Shown in pieces: positions 24,827 through 33,650 of a DNA stretch of 64,000 nucleotides (positions within the stretch are counted from its first letter, which is position 1; the number at the start of each line of letters is the position of its first letter). The stretch covers positions 1 through 64,000 of the forward strand of contig NZ_BLAD01000063.1 in the NCBI RefSeq assembly GCF_009687845.1, read 5' to 3'. Below the pieces are notes generated by a model, which saw nothing but the letters and a program-made list of their open reading frames with translations, was not told the DNA's origin and did no database searches. The stretch comes from Acrocarpospora corrugata. Its GTDB lineage: Bacteria; Actinomycetota; Actinomycetes; Streptosporangiales; Streptosporangiaceae. A program made the translations under genes and the position numbers.

Positions 24827-24876
24827 GTCTTCTTAGAGCATGAGAGAGCCGGATCCGTTGCACGACGCCGCATCCT

Positions 24877-25464
24877 TCAGCGGCGTACCCGATAGCGGAT
24901 GTGGGTAGCCGCCGCCGTGTCGACGACCCGCACGATGTCCAGCTCGACCCGGGACGGCAGGACGTCGAACAGCCGGCGGCCGCCGCCGAACAGCACCGGG
25001 ATCTGGTGAATCTGCAGCTCGTCCAGGACCCCGGCGTCCAGCGCCCGCTGGGCTGTGTACGCGCCGTGCACCATCACGTCCCGGTCCCCGGCGGCGACCT
25101 TCGCCTGGGCCATCGCGCTCTCGATCCCATCGGTCACATAGGTCACCAGCGGATAGTTCGCCACCGACGGGCCCGGCGGCCGGTGGCTGGGCACGAAGAT
25201 CGGCACACCGCGGCCGTGGTGATCGCCGCCCCAGTGATCGACCTGCTCTACCGTCCGCCGTCCCGCGACGACCGCACCGGTCGCATGGTATTCGTCGGTC
25301 AACCGCCCGGCCGCCCCATCTGTCCGGTGCCGCTCCCCGTCCGGCGTGAGGCCCCACTCGTGCAGTCGGACGAAGCCGTCGCCGCCGGGATTGTCCGGTC
25401 CGTCGCCCGGCCCCGCGATGTACCCGTCGAGTGACATCGACATGTAGAGCACGGAAGCAGCCAC
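24877..25464 (-). CDS. Dihydrofolate-reductase-like (RibD C-terminal) protein
   Basis: A 195-residue protein of the RibD C-terminal/dihydrofolate reductase fold. It has the start ASVLYMSMSLDGYIAGPGDG, the nucleotide-binding GAVVAGRRTVEQVDHWGGDH and the late motif DVMVHGAYTAQRALDAGVLD, with LQIHQIPVLFGGGRRLFD. These are NAD(P)H-dependent reductases of unknown substrate. The GTG at 25464 has a strong AAGGAGG five bases before it. It is a single gene between the ECF operon and the esterase gene. Confidence 0.88.
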   Translation of the reverse strand: MAASVLYMSMSLDGYIAGPGDGPDNPGGDGFVRLHEWGLTPDGERHRTDGAAGRLTDEYHATGAVVAGRRTVEQVDHWGGDHHGRGVPIFVPSHRPPGPSVANYPLVTYVTDGIESAMAQAKVAAGDRDVMVHGAYTAQRALDAGVLDELQIHQIPVLFGGGRRLFDVLPSRVELDIVRVVDTAAATHIRYRVRR

Positions 25465-25511
25465 TTCGACCTCCTTGAGGGACCTACCACGCCAGCATGG
25501 CCCATGCGGCG

Positions 25512-26765
25512 TCAGGAGATGGTGAGTGTGCCGTTCGCGTTACGGGCGCATGTGACGATCGTGCGGGGCGGGGCGGTGAGGCCGCCGGTCAGGCACTGGC
25601 CGAGGATGGTGTGGCCCGCGGCGTTCGGGTGCCACGACTCCTGGCAGGTCTGGAAGTAGGTGACGCAGGTGTTCGCCAGCCGCTGGATGCCGATCTTCTC
25701 CCAGCCGGACAGGCTGGTGATGAACGTGCCGGATGGCCCGTCCTGCACGCGGACCGGTGTGGCGAGCACGCCCGCCGGGCTGCCGGGGTTCTCGCAGAGC
25801 CGGGCCCCGTCGAAAGCCTTCTGGACGTCCAGCACCCGCAGGTCGGCCGCCGGGCGCTCGGCCGCCAGCGTGCTGTAGGCGTTCTTGACCAGGGAGCCGA
25901 GGTTCTGGGAGAACATGTGCCCGGGCGCGAGGCTCGCGCGGTGGATCGGGCAGCCGGCGGCGTACCGTTCGGCGCCGAGGGCGCGGAACTTGTCGCGGGT
26001 GTCAGTGCGGCTGTCCTCATCCCGGTACGGCGTGGCGACATCGAGCGGCAGCGGGTTGGTGTAGGTCTGCAGCACTACCCGGTGAACCCCGTCGGCGTCG
26101 ATCTGGGCGAGGGTGTCGAGGATCTGACGCAGGGCGGCGGTGGTCTCGGTGGTCGCGGTGGCGACCTCGGCGTCGGTGGCCAGGTCCGAGACGGTGCAGG
26201 GCTCCTGCGGCACCTCGCCGTTCAGGTACGCCCAGAACTCCCACCAGCCCGTCCAGGCGTCGGCGATGAAACGGTTGGCGCACAGGGTGGCCACGTCGCC
26301 GAAGGTGAACTGGGTGTTGTTGGAGCCGAGGCCGATGAGGACGACGTCGATGTCGTGGGTCTGGGCGACGGCGCGTAACTGGTCGAGCTGCGAGGCGACG
26401 GAGCGGCCACTGGCGCGGGCGCTGGAGGGGGCGGCGATGTCGGCGGGCTGGCCGCCGGAGCAGGCGAGGTTGAAACGATCCTGGATGCCGGGAAGTGACG
26501 CCTGGAACAACGAGGCGTTCGCCGACCGGTGGCAGAAGTAGGCGTTGCTGTTGGCCGCCGACCAGCCGGGGAAGGCCTGCGCCGTCCCGGAGGCGTCGAC
26601 GACGGGCTGGTAGTTCCCCGCGCCCTCACCGCTGATGAAGCTGTCGCCGAGCGTGACGGCGGCGGTGGGCAGGGCCGCCTGCGCCGCTTCGCCCTGGACG
26701 ACTTGGATGCCGACCGCGCCCACCAGGAGCGCGCCCATCGCGACCACCCGCCGGAGAACCTTCAC
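25512..26765 (-). CDS. Exported SGNH/GDSL-type esterase
   Basis: A 417-residue secreted hydrolase. It has a signal peptide (KVLRRVVAMGALLVGAVGIQ, cleavage near AQA-AL). Block I is VTLGDSFISGEGAG with the nucleophile serine near residue 42. The oxyanion residues lie in CSGGQPADI and LIGLGSNNTQF, and the catalytic histidine in ESWHPNAAGHTILG. Cysteines in the mature part suggest disulfides. Such enzymes act on lipid or carbohydrate esters outside the cell. The start is a GTG at 26765 with only a weak GGGGCGG upstream. The preceding 50 bases are unusually AT-rich and probably hold the promoter. Confidence 0.85.
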   Translation of the reverse strand: MKVLRRVVAMGALLVGAVGIQVVQGEAAQAALPTAAVTLGDSFISGEGAGNYQPVVDASGTAQAFPGWSAANSNAYFCHRSANASLFQASLPGIQDRFNLACSGGQPADIAAPSSARASGRSVASQLDQLRAVAQTHDIDVVLIGLGSNNTQFTFGDVATLCANRFIADAWTGWWEFWAYLNGEVPQEPCTVSDLATDAEVATATTETTAALRQILDTLAQIDADGVHRVVLQTYTNPLPLDVATPYRDEDSRTDTRDKFRALGAERYAAGCPIHRASLAPGHMFSQNLGSLVKNAYSTLAAERPAADLRVLDVQKAFDGARLCENPGSPAGVLATPVRVQDGPSGTFITSLSGWEKIGIQRLANTCVTYFQTCQESWHPNAAGHTILGQCLTGGLTAPPRTIVTCARNANGTLTIS

Positions 26766-26989
26766 AACCGCCCCATTTCCTACTAAACAAGCATGAAATA
26801 ACGGACGTTAAGATCACAACACCCCACGACTAGGGCGTCAAGATCTCCCTGAGGCCCGGTCGCTTCCCCTAAAAGATCGCATATCGCCCTGATCGTCAAG
26901 CATGCGTTTGCTTGCCCAGGCGCCTGATCGGATCGGATCGCAGCGGTCGGGTACGGCCGGGGCTCTTCCGGCAGGGTTGACATCGAAAG

Positions 26990-27700
26990 GAGGCCTCATG
27001 ATCTCGGATCCGGGCCAGGATCTCGTCCAGTTCCGCGGCCGGCCGGTGACGGTCCGGCCGCGCGGACGGGACGAGACCCATGCCCGCCGAAGCCTCGAAC
27101 GGCATCGGCTCAAGGCCGGAGACCGGCTGGTCAAGCCGGTCCCGGACCTCGATGAAGCGCGCCGCCAGGCCGGGATGCCGGTCGATCAGGTCGGTCAGGT
27201 CGCTGCGGGTGAGCAGGGTCCGGCTGAGCGTACGGCCCGGCCGGTCTCCAGCAGCCGCAGCGCCCGCGCCGCCCGCTCACCCGCCGGGGCGCCGGGGTCG
27301 GCGAGCGCCAGCGCGGCCGCGTCGGCGGCCAGCCCCGCGAACTCGCCGATCAGGTGCTGCTGGTCGCTTCGCCCCAGCTGGTACGGCGCGGCCGTGGGCA
27401 GCAGGCGGACCGCGTTCTCCATCAGCCGGGCCGCCCGGCGGGGATCGGCCGACAGCCGCGCGCCCTGACGGCCTGCCCCGATCCGCAGCGAAGGAGGAGC
27501 CTCCGCCATGCCGGCCGCCTCCGCGAACGCCTTCACCGCCTCCTCACGGTCGGATTCCGCGCCCGTGTGCTCGAAACGGGCCTGCAGCGCGATCCCCAGA
27601 TTGCCGAGCCGCCCGGCCTGTTCGGGATGGCCGGCGGGGCCGGCGGCCAGCCCTTCCCGGATGCGCGCGATGGCCTCGTCCAGGTCGCGCGCAGCGGTGG
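26990..27700 (-). pseudogene. Fragment of a TPR-CHAT domain protein
   Basis: On the minus strand the upper part reads as a TPR region (DLDEAIARIREGLAAGPAGH, RLGNLGIALQARFEHTGAES, and AARLMENAVRLLPTAAPYQL). It then gives GEFAGLAADAAALALADPGA and ARALRLLETGRAV, the linker that precedes a CHAT protease domain in actinobacterial TPR-CHAT proteins. The frame breaks near 27230. After the break the next frame reads LLTRSDLTDLIDRHPGLAAR, FIEVRDRLDQPVS and AAELDEILARIRD, exactly the expected continuation. It stops before the catalytic CHAT domain. The N-terminal repeats are also missing, so this is a remnant cut at both ends. Confidence 0.65.
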
Positions 27701-27721
27701 TCGGCCTCGTGGTCGATTCTG

Positions 27722-28318
27722 ATGCGCGGATCGAGCTTGGTGCGTGGCAGCCGCGTCATTCTCGCGATCTTCGCGGCGACGTTCCTGGTCAACGGCGTCG
27801 TCAGCGCCTATGGCCGCCTCTACCCGTTGCGGTTGGTCGACCTCGGGCTTTCCGTCGATCCCGTGGTGTGGCTGGCGGGGCTGGGTGTGCTGATGAGCCT
27901 CGCCGGCGCGGCCGGGTTACGCATGGTGCGACCGCATATCGACGGTGTCCACACGGTGCGACGCGGCTACGTCATCGCCTGCGCGGTCGCTGCGGTCGGC
28001 GTCGTCGGGCTGGCCGGCGCACCTGAGGAGAACAGCGGCAGCCTCGCCGTGCTGGTGGCTGCGGGCGCGTTGCCGCTGACCCGCACCTTCAGCACCATCT
28101 GGGTCAACCGGCAGACCAGCAGCGACGTCAGAGCCACCGTGCACTCGCTGCTCGCCCAGGCCAAGTACCTCGGAGAGATCACCTGCGGACTCGCCCTCGC
28201 CGCCGTCGCCCAGCTCGCTGACATGTCCATCGCCCTGGTGACCTGCGGAGCGCTGCGCGCGACCACGATCCTGCTGGTCCAGCGCTTCGGCAATCCGCGA
28301 ACCGAACGAATGCCATGA
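27722..28318 (+). pseudogene. C-terminal half of an MFS transporter
   Basis: About 198 codons encode six membrane helices (VILAIFAATFLVNGVVSAYG, VVWLAGLGVLMSLAGAAGLR, VIACAVAAVGVVGLAGAP and others). It includes TVHSLLAQAKYLGEITCGLA, as in the second half of an MFS protein. No first half exists upstream: the plus-strand sequence before 27722 is antisense to the CHAT remnant. The ATG at 27722 may be used, but a six-helix half-transporter is unlikely to work alone. The junction with the CHAT fragment marks an old rearrangement breakpoint. Confidence 0.65.
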
Positions 28319-28599
28319 GTCGGTTTTGATTCGATCCTCGCCGACGTATCACGCGGTTAACGTCGACATGTAACGCCGCCGACCAGGGTAGAGGCCAAAA
28401 GAGGGGGATCGGCCCAGGTCCGCGCCGGTAGAGATCCCGCGCGGATCGAAGTGCGGCGTCGGCCGAGCAGGGCGATCGTATGCATTCCGCCTTCACGAGT
28501 CGGTCATGCTGCATGTCACGGTCGGGACCCGGCCTTATGTGGATGCCGCGCCAGGCAAACCTCCCGTACCCATCCGAACCGAACAGGGGGATGACAACG

Positions 28600-29337
28600 A
28601 TGAACCACGACCAGAGCACGCCTGCCAGCGGCGATGGCGAGTGGATCGGCGGTGAGCCCCGCGTGCTCGTGTTCGATGTGAACGAGACGCTGATCGACTT
28701 CGAGTCGATGAACCCGCTGTTCGAAAAGATCTTCGGTGACGCGCGGGTGATGCGTGAGTGGCTCGGCCATCTCATCATGTACTCGATGACGATCACTCTG
28801 TCCGGCCTCTGGGAGGGCTTCTTCAGCCTGGGTCAGGGGCTGCTGAAGATGGTCGGCGACGTCCACGGCGTCCGGGTCACCGACGACGACATCGAGGAGA
28901 TCAGGCAGGCGATGCTGACCATGCCCGCCCACCCCGATGTCGAGTCCGGCCTGACCAAGCTCAAGGACGCGGGCTTCCGGCTGGTCACGCTCACCAACTC
29001 GCCGGCCAATCCCGCCGGGCCCAGCCCGCTGGAGTACGCGCGTCTCGCGCCCTTCTTCGAACGGCAGTTCACCGTCGAGACCGTCCGCGCGTACAAGCCC
29101 GCTTCGCAGGTCTACCATCTGGTGGCCCAGGAACTGGCGGTGCCGCCGTCGGCCTGCCACCTGGTCGCCTGCCATGTCTGGGACACCATCGGCGCCCAGA
29201 GCGCCGGCTACACCGCAGGCCTGATCACCCGGCCGGGCAACGCGCCTCTGCCGTCGCCCTGCCTGCCGCAGCCCAACCTCGTCGCACCGGACCTGCCCGC
29301 CCTGGCCGACCAGCTGATCCGGCGCTGGCGGTCGTGA
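28600..29337 (+). CDS. HAD-superfamily hydrolase, haloacid dehalogenase type II-like
   Basis: A 245-residue hydrolase. Motif I is VLVFDVNETLID with nucleophile D26 (the DVNETL form is common in type II haloacid dehalogenases). Motif II is LVTLTNSPANPAGPSPL, motif III lysine is in VRAYKPASQVYHLVA, and motif IV is VACHVWDTIGAQSAG. It would displace halide from 2-haloacids or act on a related substrate. The ATG at 28600 is the second of two close ATGs, with a GGGG-rich site upstream. It is a single gene with a strong hairpin behind it. The 281-base region upstream (28319-28599) holds no recognisable gene. Confidence 0.8.
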   Translation: MNHDQSTPASGDGEWIGGEPRVLVFDVNETLIDFESMNPLFEKIFGDARVMREWLGHLIMYSMTITLSGLWEGFFSLGQGLLKMVGDVHGVRVTDDDIEEIRQAMLTMPAHPDVESGLTKLKDAGFRLVTLTNSPANPAGPSPLEYARLAPFFERQFTVETVRAYKPASQVYHLVAQELAVPPSACHLVACHVWDTIGAQSAGYTAGLITRPGNAPLPSPCLPQPNLVAPDLPALADQLIRRWRS

Positions 29338-29343
29338 TCTGAC

Positions 29344-29365
29344 GGCCGCGATGAGCATCGCGGCC
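29344..29365. terminator. Bidirectional hairpin between the HAD and caspase genes
   Basis: GGCCGCGATG (29344-29353) and CATCGCGGCC (29356-29365) form a perfect ten-base stem between two convergent genes. It can serve both, although there is no U-run. Confidence 0.6.
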
Positions 29366-29402
29366 AGGCCGTTGGCTCCCAGAGCCTGCAGCGTCAACCC
29401 GG

Positions 29403-32000
29403 TCAACGGGCGATGGGCCACAGCCGTACTGTCTTGTCGGAGCTGGCGGTGGCGAGGGTTTTGCCGTCGGGACTGAACGCCATGTCGTTGATGCGATCGG
29501 TGTGGCCGACCAGAGCGGCGATGGAGCTGCCGGTGGCCAGGTCCCACAGCCTGCCGGAATCGGCGGTGGCGTAGGCGTAGGTCTTGCCGTCCGGGCTGAA
29601 CATCGTCCCGGAGGGGAGGCTGGCGGTCATCAGCCCGGTGCCGATGTCCCACACCTGCACCGACTCGTCGTTGTCGGCGACGGCAAGAGTCGTGTGGTTG
29701 AGGAATGCCAGAGGGCGGCCAGTGCCGAGGGTGGCAGTGTTCTTGCCGGTGGCCACATCCCACAGCCGCACCTGGTCGTCGGTGTACGGACTACTGGTGG
29801 CCAACGTCGTGCCGTCGATACTGAACCGCACTGTCCAGCCTGCGGTGAGGGTGAACGTGGTCTTTCTGGTGGCCACGGCCCACAGCCGTACTGTCTTGTC
29901 GACGGCACCAGAGGCGAGGGTCGTCCCGTCGGGACTGAACGCCATGGTCTGGACCCCGTTGGTGTGGCCGGCCAGAGTGTCGATGGGTTTGCCGGTGGTC
30001 ACGTCCCACAGCTGCACCGGGTTGTCGAAACTGTCGCCGCAGGCGCAGGTGCCGGCGGTGGCGAGGATCGTGCCGTCCGGGTTGAACGCCATCGCGGCCG
30101 TGCCTTGATGGCGGCGAGGCAGGGACGCTCGGGTCTTTCTGGTGGCCACGTCCCACAGCCGTACCTTGCCGTCCCCGTTGACGAGGGCGAGGGTCTTGCC
30201 GTCGGGGCTGAACTCTGCCGCCTCGACGCCGGTGAGCGTCGCGATGGATTTCTTGGTGGCCAGCTCCCAGAGCCGCCAGGCTGGCTTGGTGGTCTCTGTG
30301 CCACTGGTGCCGGTGGCCAGGATCGCACCGTCAGGGCTGAACATGACCTCGTCCACCTTGCCGGGATAGCCATCCAAGGTGGTCGAAGCGGTAACGACAG
30401 TAGCGGCAGAGGGCCTGTCGCTACCCGTAGACCCCCCGTTGTTCAGGTAAAACACCACCACGACGATGGTCGCCACCATCGCAATGGCCGCTGTGACGGT
30501 GAAGGCTCTGGCGCGGCCAGTGCTAGGCAGCAGCCGGGACCAGCGGACCGGCGCCGAGCCGGATCGCGGCGGTGGCTTGGTCCCTCCGGTCGCCGATGGC
30601 GAGGTCCTCGGGTCGGCATCCACGTCGACAATGGGGACCTCTGCCGTGGAGACGTTCCCCGAGGGCGGGTGGCTCGCGGTGGCGGTCGCCGGCGCCGGTC
30701 TCATCGGTGGTGCGGTTGGTGGTGTTGTTTCCGGTGCCGCGACCGGTTCGGGCGAGGTCGGCTCGCCTTCCTGCGGCAGGGTCGGCGATGGCGCAACCTC
30801 CACCGGCGGGGCGTCCATTCGCACTGGCTCGGCCCGGAGCGGCGCGGGCTCGGTCTCCTGGACGGGTTCGGTCGGTGACCACGCGGGCTGGTCGGGTGGG
30901 GCGTCGTCGGCGGGTGATGTCGGCGCGAGGGCGGCGGCTGCCGGGTCGAGTCCGGTGGGAGCCGGCCGGTTGAGCTTGGCGGGGAGGGCTGTGGGCGGTG
31001 GGGTGGCCGACTCTGTCGTGCCGGGTGGTTGCCGGCTGGGTGGCTGGGGTGGTGCGGGGAGGAGGGATTGCAGGCGTGCGGCGGCGGAGGCCGACACTTG
31101 TTTGCTGTCGTCGTCGGCGAGGCGGCGGATCTGTTCGCGAACGTGGCCGCGGACGGTGCTGTTGCCGATCTGGTGCAGGTGGGCGAGCCCGTCCAGGGCG
31201 GTGAGCCGGTCGGTGGCGATCGGGCTGCCGATCGCGTTGCGCAGGTAGGTCGGCAGCGTCCAGTTGATGTTCTGGGCGATGATGGTGCGGCCTTCGACGT
31301 TGTCCTGCTTTTTGGGGCGCTGCTGCGGCATCTCCTCCACGACCCGGTCGTGGACGTAGCTGTACAGTTCGTCGACGGAGATGTCGCCGTCGCCGTCCAG
31401 GTCCGCGCTGCCGTCGCGCAGGCCGTCCACCAGGTAGCGGGTGAACACCGATTGAGGGGCCTGGCCGTGTGCCTGGTTTCCCTCGAAGGAGTACTGGGTG
31501 GCGTCGGAGGCGGTCAGCACGGTACGGCCGCGGCCCTGGAAGCGTTCGAGGGTGTTGACGGCGCTGTCGGCTTTGGCGATTCGGCCCGCGGGGAACGCCC
31601 CGCTGTAGCAGCAGTCGAGGATGAGCACCTTCTGCCGCGAGCGGCAGCCCTCCATCGCCTGATCGATCTGCTCGGCCGACAGCGCGGTGAACAGCAGGCT
31701 GTCCCGGCGGGTGTTGGTCATCGCCAGATACAACCGGCCGTCGTCGTCCTTGAGGCCGTGCCCGGTGAAGTACAGCAGGGTCAGGTCGTCACGGCGCGGA
31801 TCACGATAAAAGTCGCCGATGGCCTCGCCGACCCGGTGATGCGGTTCGTTGATCAATGTGGTGACCTCGAACCCGGCGATCTCCGGGTCCCGCAGCACCG
31901 CCGCCAGGGCCTCAGCGTCATGCGCCGGCGCGGTCAGCTGCCGCAGCCCGGTGTCCTGGTACTGGTAGGTGGCGATCAGCAGCGCCAGCCGGCGGCCCAC
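29403..32000 (-). CDS. Caspase-like peptidase with transmembrane segment and WD40 repeats
   Basis: An 865-residue protein. The N-terminal 250 residues are a caspase/metacaspase-like domain: RRLALLIATYQYQDTGLRQL, the catalytic histidine in LLYFTGHGLKDDDGRLYLA, and the catalytic cysteine in VLILDCCYSGAFPAG. An EF-hand-like loop (DLDGDGDISVDELYSYV) follows. Then come a helical part, a long proline/alanine/glutamate-rich linker (about 330-500), one transmembrane helix (AIAMVATIVVVVFYL) and six or seven WD40 blades (for example MAFSPDGTTLASGAVDKTVR). The GTG at 32000 starts two bases after the EACC1 stop. In conflict systems of this kind the WD40 part is thought to sense and the caspase to cleave, possibly causing cell suicide. 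The target is unknown. Confidence 0.85.
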   Translation of the reverse strand: MGRRLALLIATYQYQDTGLRQLTAPAHDAEALAAVLRDPEIAGFEVTTLINEPHHRVGEAIGDFYRDPRRDDLTLLYFTGHGLKDDDGRLYLAMTNTRRDSLLFTALSAEQIDQAMEGCRSRQKVLILDCCYSGAFPAGRIAKADSAVNTLERFQGRGRTVLTASDATQYSFEGNQAHGQAPQSVFTRYLVDGLRDGSADLDGDGDISVDELYSYVHDRVVEEMPQQRPKKQDNVEGRTIIAQNINWTLPTYLRNAIGSPIATDRLTALDGLAHLHQIGNSTVRGHVREQIRRLADDDSKQVSASAAARLQSLLPAPPQPPSRQPPGTTESATPPPTALPAKLNRPAPTGLDPAAAALAPTSPADDAPPDQPAWSPTEPVQETEPAPLRAEPVRMDAPPVEVAPSPTLPQEGEPTSPEPVAAPETTPPTAPPMRPAPATATASHPPSGNVSTAEVPIVDVDADPRTSPSATGGTKPPPRSGSAPVRWSRLLPSTGRARAFTVTAAIAMVATIVVVVFYLNNGGSTGSDRPSAATVVTASTTLDGYPGKVDEVMFSPDGAILATGTSGTETTKPAWRLWELATKKSIATLTGVEAAEFSPDGKTLALVNGDGKVRLWDVATRKTRASLPRRHQGTAAMAFNPDGTILATAGTCACGDSFDNPVQLWDVTTGKPIDTLAGHTNGVQTMAFSPDGTTLASGAVDKTVRLWAVATRKTTFTLTAGWTVRFSIDGTTLATSSPYTDDQVRLWDVATGKNTATLGTGRPLAFLNHTTLAVADNDESVQVWDIGTGLMTASLPSGTMFSPDGKTYAYATADSGRLWDLATGSSIAALVGHTDRINDMAFSPDGKTLATASSDKTVRLWPIAR

Positions 32001-32002
32001 CG

Positions 32003-32422
32003 CTATCCGCCGGAGTGACGCTGAACATAGGCGTCGAGGAGTTCCTGCTGCTGCTTCGCCGAGGCTCGTTCCAACTCGATGGTGTCGCCGTCGATCGTCA
32101 CCGAGATCCGGTGCCGCCCCGACTGCCGATCCAGCCAATCCCGCAACGTGCCGATCAGCGTCGTGAACACCCCACCTGAAGCGCTGAACGCCACGACCAA
32201 CGCCGCCAACGTCACAGGGTCGGCGCCTTTCGCCCCCTCAGGAACTGATCCAGCCGCCACCGGCGCAACGGAGACGACATCGAGCTCGGTGAGCTCGCCG
32301 CGCAACCGGCGGACCAGCCCCTCACCCCGCTCCAGGTCCAGCTCCGGATCCACATGAACAATCAGAGACAGGCTCACCAGGCCATCGGCGTCCGCGTTCC
32401 CGCCATTCATCCGATCGCTCAC
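32003..32422 (-). CDS. Effector-associated constant component EACC1
   Basis: A protein of about 139 residues with the pattern of EACC1: LSLIVHVDPELDLERGEGLV, RRLRGELTELDVVSVAPVA, then a small hydrophobic stretch ADPVTLAALVVAFSASGGVF, TLIGTLRDWLDRQSGRHRIS and VTIDGDTIELERAS. EACC1 proteins are small adaptors encoded next to diverse effectors (caspases, trypsins, nSTAND NTPases) in predicted NTP-dependent conflict systems described by Aravind and co-workers. Here the caspase gene follows after two bases. The start is GTG 32422 or ATG 32410; neither has a clear ribosome site, and the frame is open to 32446. Confidence 0.8.
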   Translation of the reverse strand: MSDRMNGGNADADGLVSLSLIVHVDPELDLERGEGLVRRLRGELTELDVVSVAPVAAGSVPEGAKGADPVTLAALVVAFSASGGVFTTLIGTLRDWLDRQSGRHRISVTIDGDTIELERASAKQQQELLDAYVQRHSGG

Positions 32423-32584
32423 AGCACCACACTCTCGCCCAGGCAACCCGCCTCGAAAGCGCTCAATCAGCCAGCCCCATCACCCGGGAGAACCGACAAC
32501 GCCGCCCTCGGATCATTTCAGGAAATAGCCCTTCCGTGAAAGCAATTCGGCGCCATGAGCATCTCGGGGCCCGGCGGTGCGGGC

Positions 32585-33460
32585 TCAACCACGGGATGTA
32601 TCACCGGATGTGCGTCGGAACGCGTCGAACAGCTCTTCCCGGAGGGCGGGCGGCAGTTTGCGGCCCAGCATCGCCGGGCTCACCAGAGCCTGATCGTCGT
32701 TCCATTCGTGCGCCGTGTCGCCGAGGAACTCCAGTGCCGAACGGGCCACTTGGCGGTGCTTGTCCTCCGGCCAACTGCCGACCAGTGGCAGCACCGAGTT
32801 CACCCGGTCGGCGATCCGGTCCAGGAGCGCGTAGCCGGGCAGGCCGGGCAAGCGCGGGGCTCGCAGGTCGATGTGGCGGAAGGAAAAGTCGTCGAGCTCG
32901 GCGGCGGTGAAGTCGTTGCCGGTGAAATCATTGTGGTCCCGGCCCAGCACGACCCGGTCGCCGTCGGCCGGGCGGCCCCAGAAGTTGATGCTCCGCACCG
33001 GGCCGGCAAAGACGCAGTCGACGAACTCGGCCTCGGCCGTGGCCGTCTGCCGCCGCAGGCCAGGCCGGTCGAATATGCACCTTTCGAACCGGACATTGCC
33101 GAAAAAGGTGAACGCCGGGAAACGCGTGCGGCGGAAGACGCAATCGCGGAAGACCGTCTGCGGCCAGGTGGCGCCGTCCCACTCCTGTCCGCCGATGCCG
33201 GTGCGGGTGCTGCCCATCAACAGGTTCTCGAAGGCGGCGCGGGAGAAGTCGCATCCGTCGAACTCGCTGCCGTGGGCGATGAAGTGAGGCAGCCGCGTCC
33301 CGGTGAAGTCCACGTTCACCAGCCGCGCCCGGTCGAAGATCACATCGGACACGCCTGCGGGCAGCGGAAACGGCTGGTCACAGAGCTCTCCGCGAGCGAC
33401 CCTGGCGCTTCGCCACGCTTCCTGGCTCGGTTCGAGGGTGAACCGCTCAAAGGTGTCCAC
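32585..33460 (-). CDS. Pentapeptide-repeat protein
   Basis: A 291-residue protein whose middle (about residues 35-195) is a right-handed quadrilateral helix of A(D/N)LXX-like repeats, for example VIFDRARLVNVDFTGTRLPH, GSEFDGCDFSRAAFENLL, FRDCVFRRTRFPAFTFFGNV and RFERCIFDRPGL. The C-terminal 90 residues are helical (LLDRIADRVNSVLPLVGSWP). Start is GTG 33460. It is upstream of and co-directional with EACC1 (162 bases apart) and may belong to the same transcription unit. Such proteins can mimic DNA, protect gyrase or form scaffolds; the role here is unknown. Confidence 0.8.
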   Translation of the reverse strand: MDTFERFTLEPSQEAWRSARVARGELCDQPFPLPAGVSDVIFDRARLVNVDFTGTRLPHFIAHGSEFDGCDFSRAAFENLLMGSTRTGIGGQEWDGATWPQTVFRDCVFRRTRFPAFTFFGNVRFERCIFDRPGLRRQTATAEAEFVDCVFAGPVRSINFWGRPADGDRVVLGRDHNDFTGNDFTAAELDDFSFRHIDLRAPRLPGLPGYALLDRIADRVNSVLPLVGSWPEDKHRQVARSALEFLGDTAHEWNDDQALVSPAMLGRKLPPALREELFDAFRRTSGDTSRG

Positions 33461-33541
33461 AGCAGCCGCCTGAAAGCACGAGATTCATGTGCGGAGTCTC
33501 ACATCCGGCCCCGACAAAAGCCTCGCTCCAATCACCGTTGC

Positions 33542-33643
33542 CTGGCAGAAGAGCGCATCCTGCGGGCCGCCCTCGTCTACATCGACGCCCTGATACTCCA
33601 GGACGTCCTGGCCGACCCCGAGTGGGCCAAGCTCCTCAAACCG
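33542..33643 (+). pseudogene. Remnant of a Tn3-family transposase
   Basis: About 34 codons read LAEERILRAALVYIDALILQ and DVLADPEWAKLLKP. This is a conserved stretch near the C-terminus of Tn3-family TnpA, usually followed by 'LTPLFWTHVNPYG', which is missing here. The match ends abruptly next to the gntR stop. No inverted-repeat end or resolvase is visible. The scrap records an earlier Tn3-type insertion. Confidence 0.6.
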
Positions 33644-33650
33644 CGGACGG

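Noticed and set aside
30466-32018. Long plus-strand frames opposite the caspase gene
   Set aside because: They are high-GC shadows of the minus-strand coding sequence, with low-complexity valine/glycine/arginine content and no motifs.
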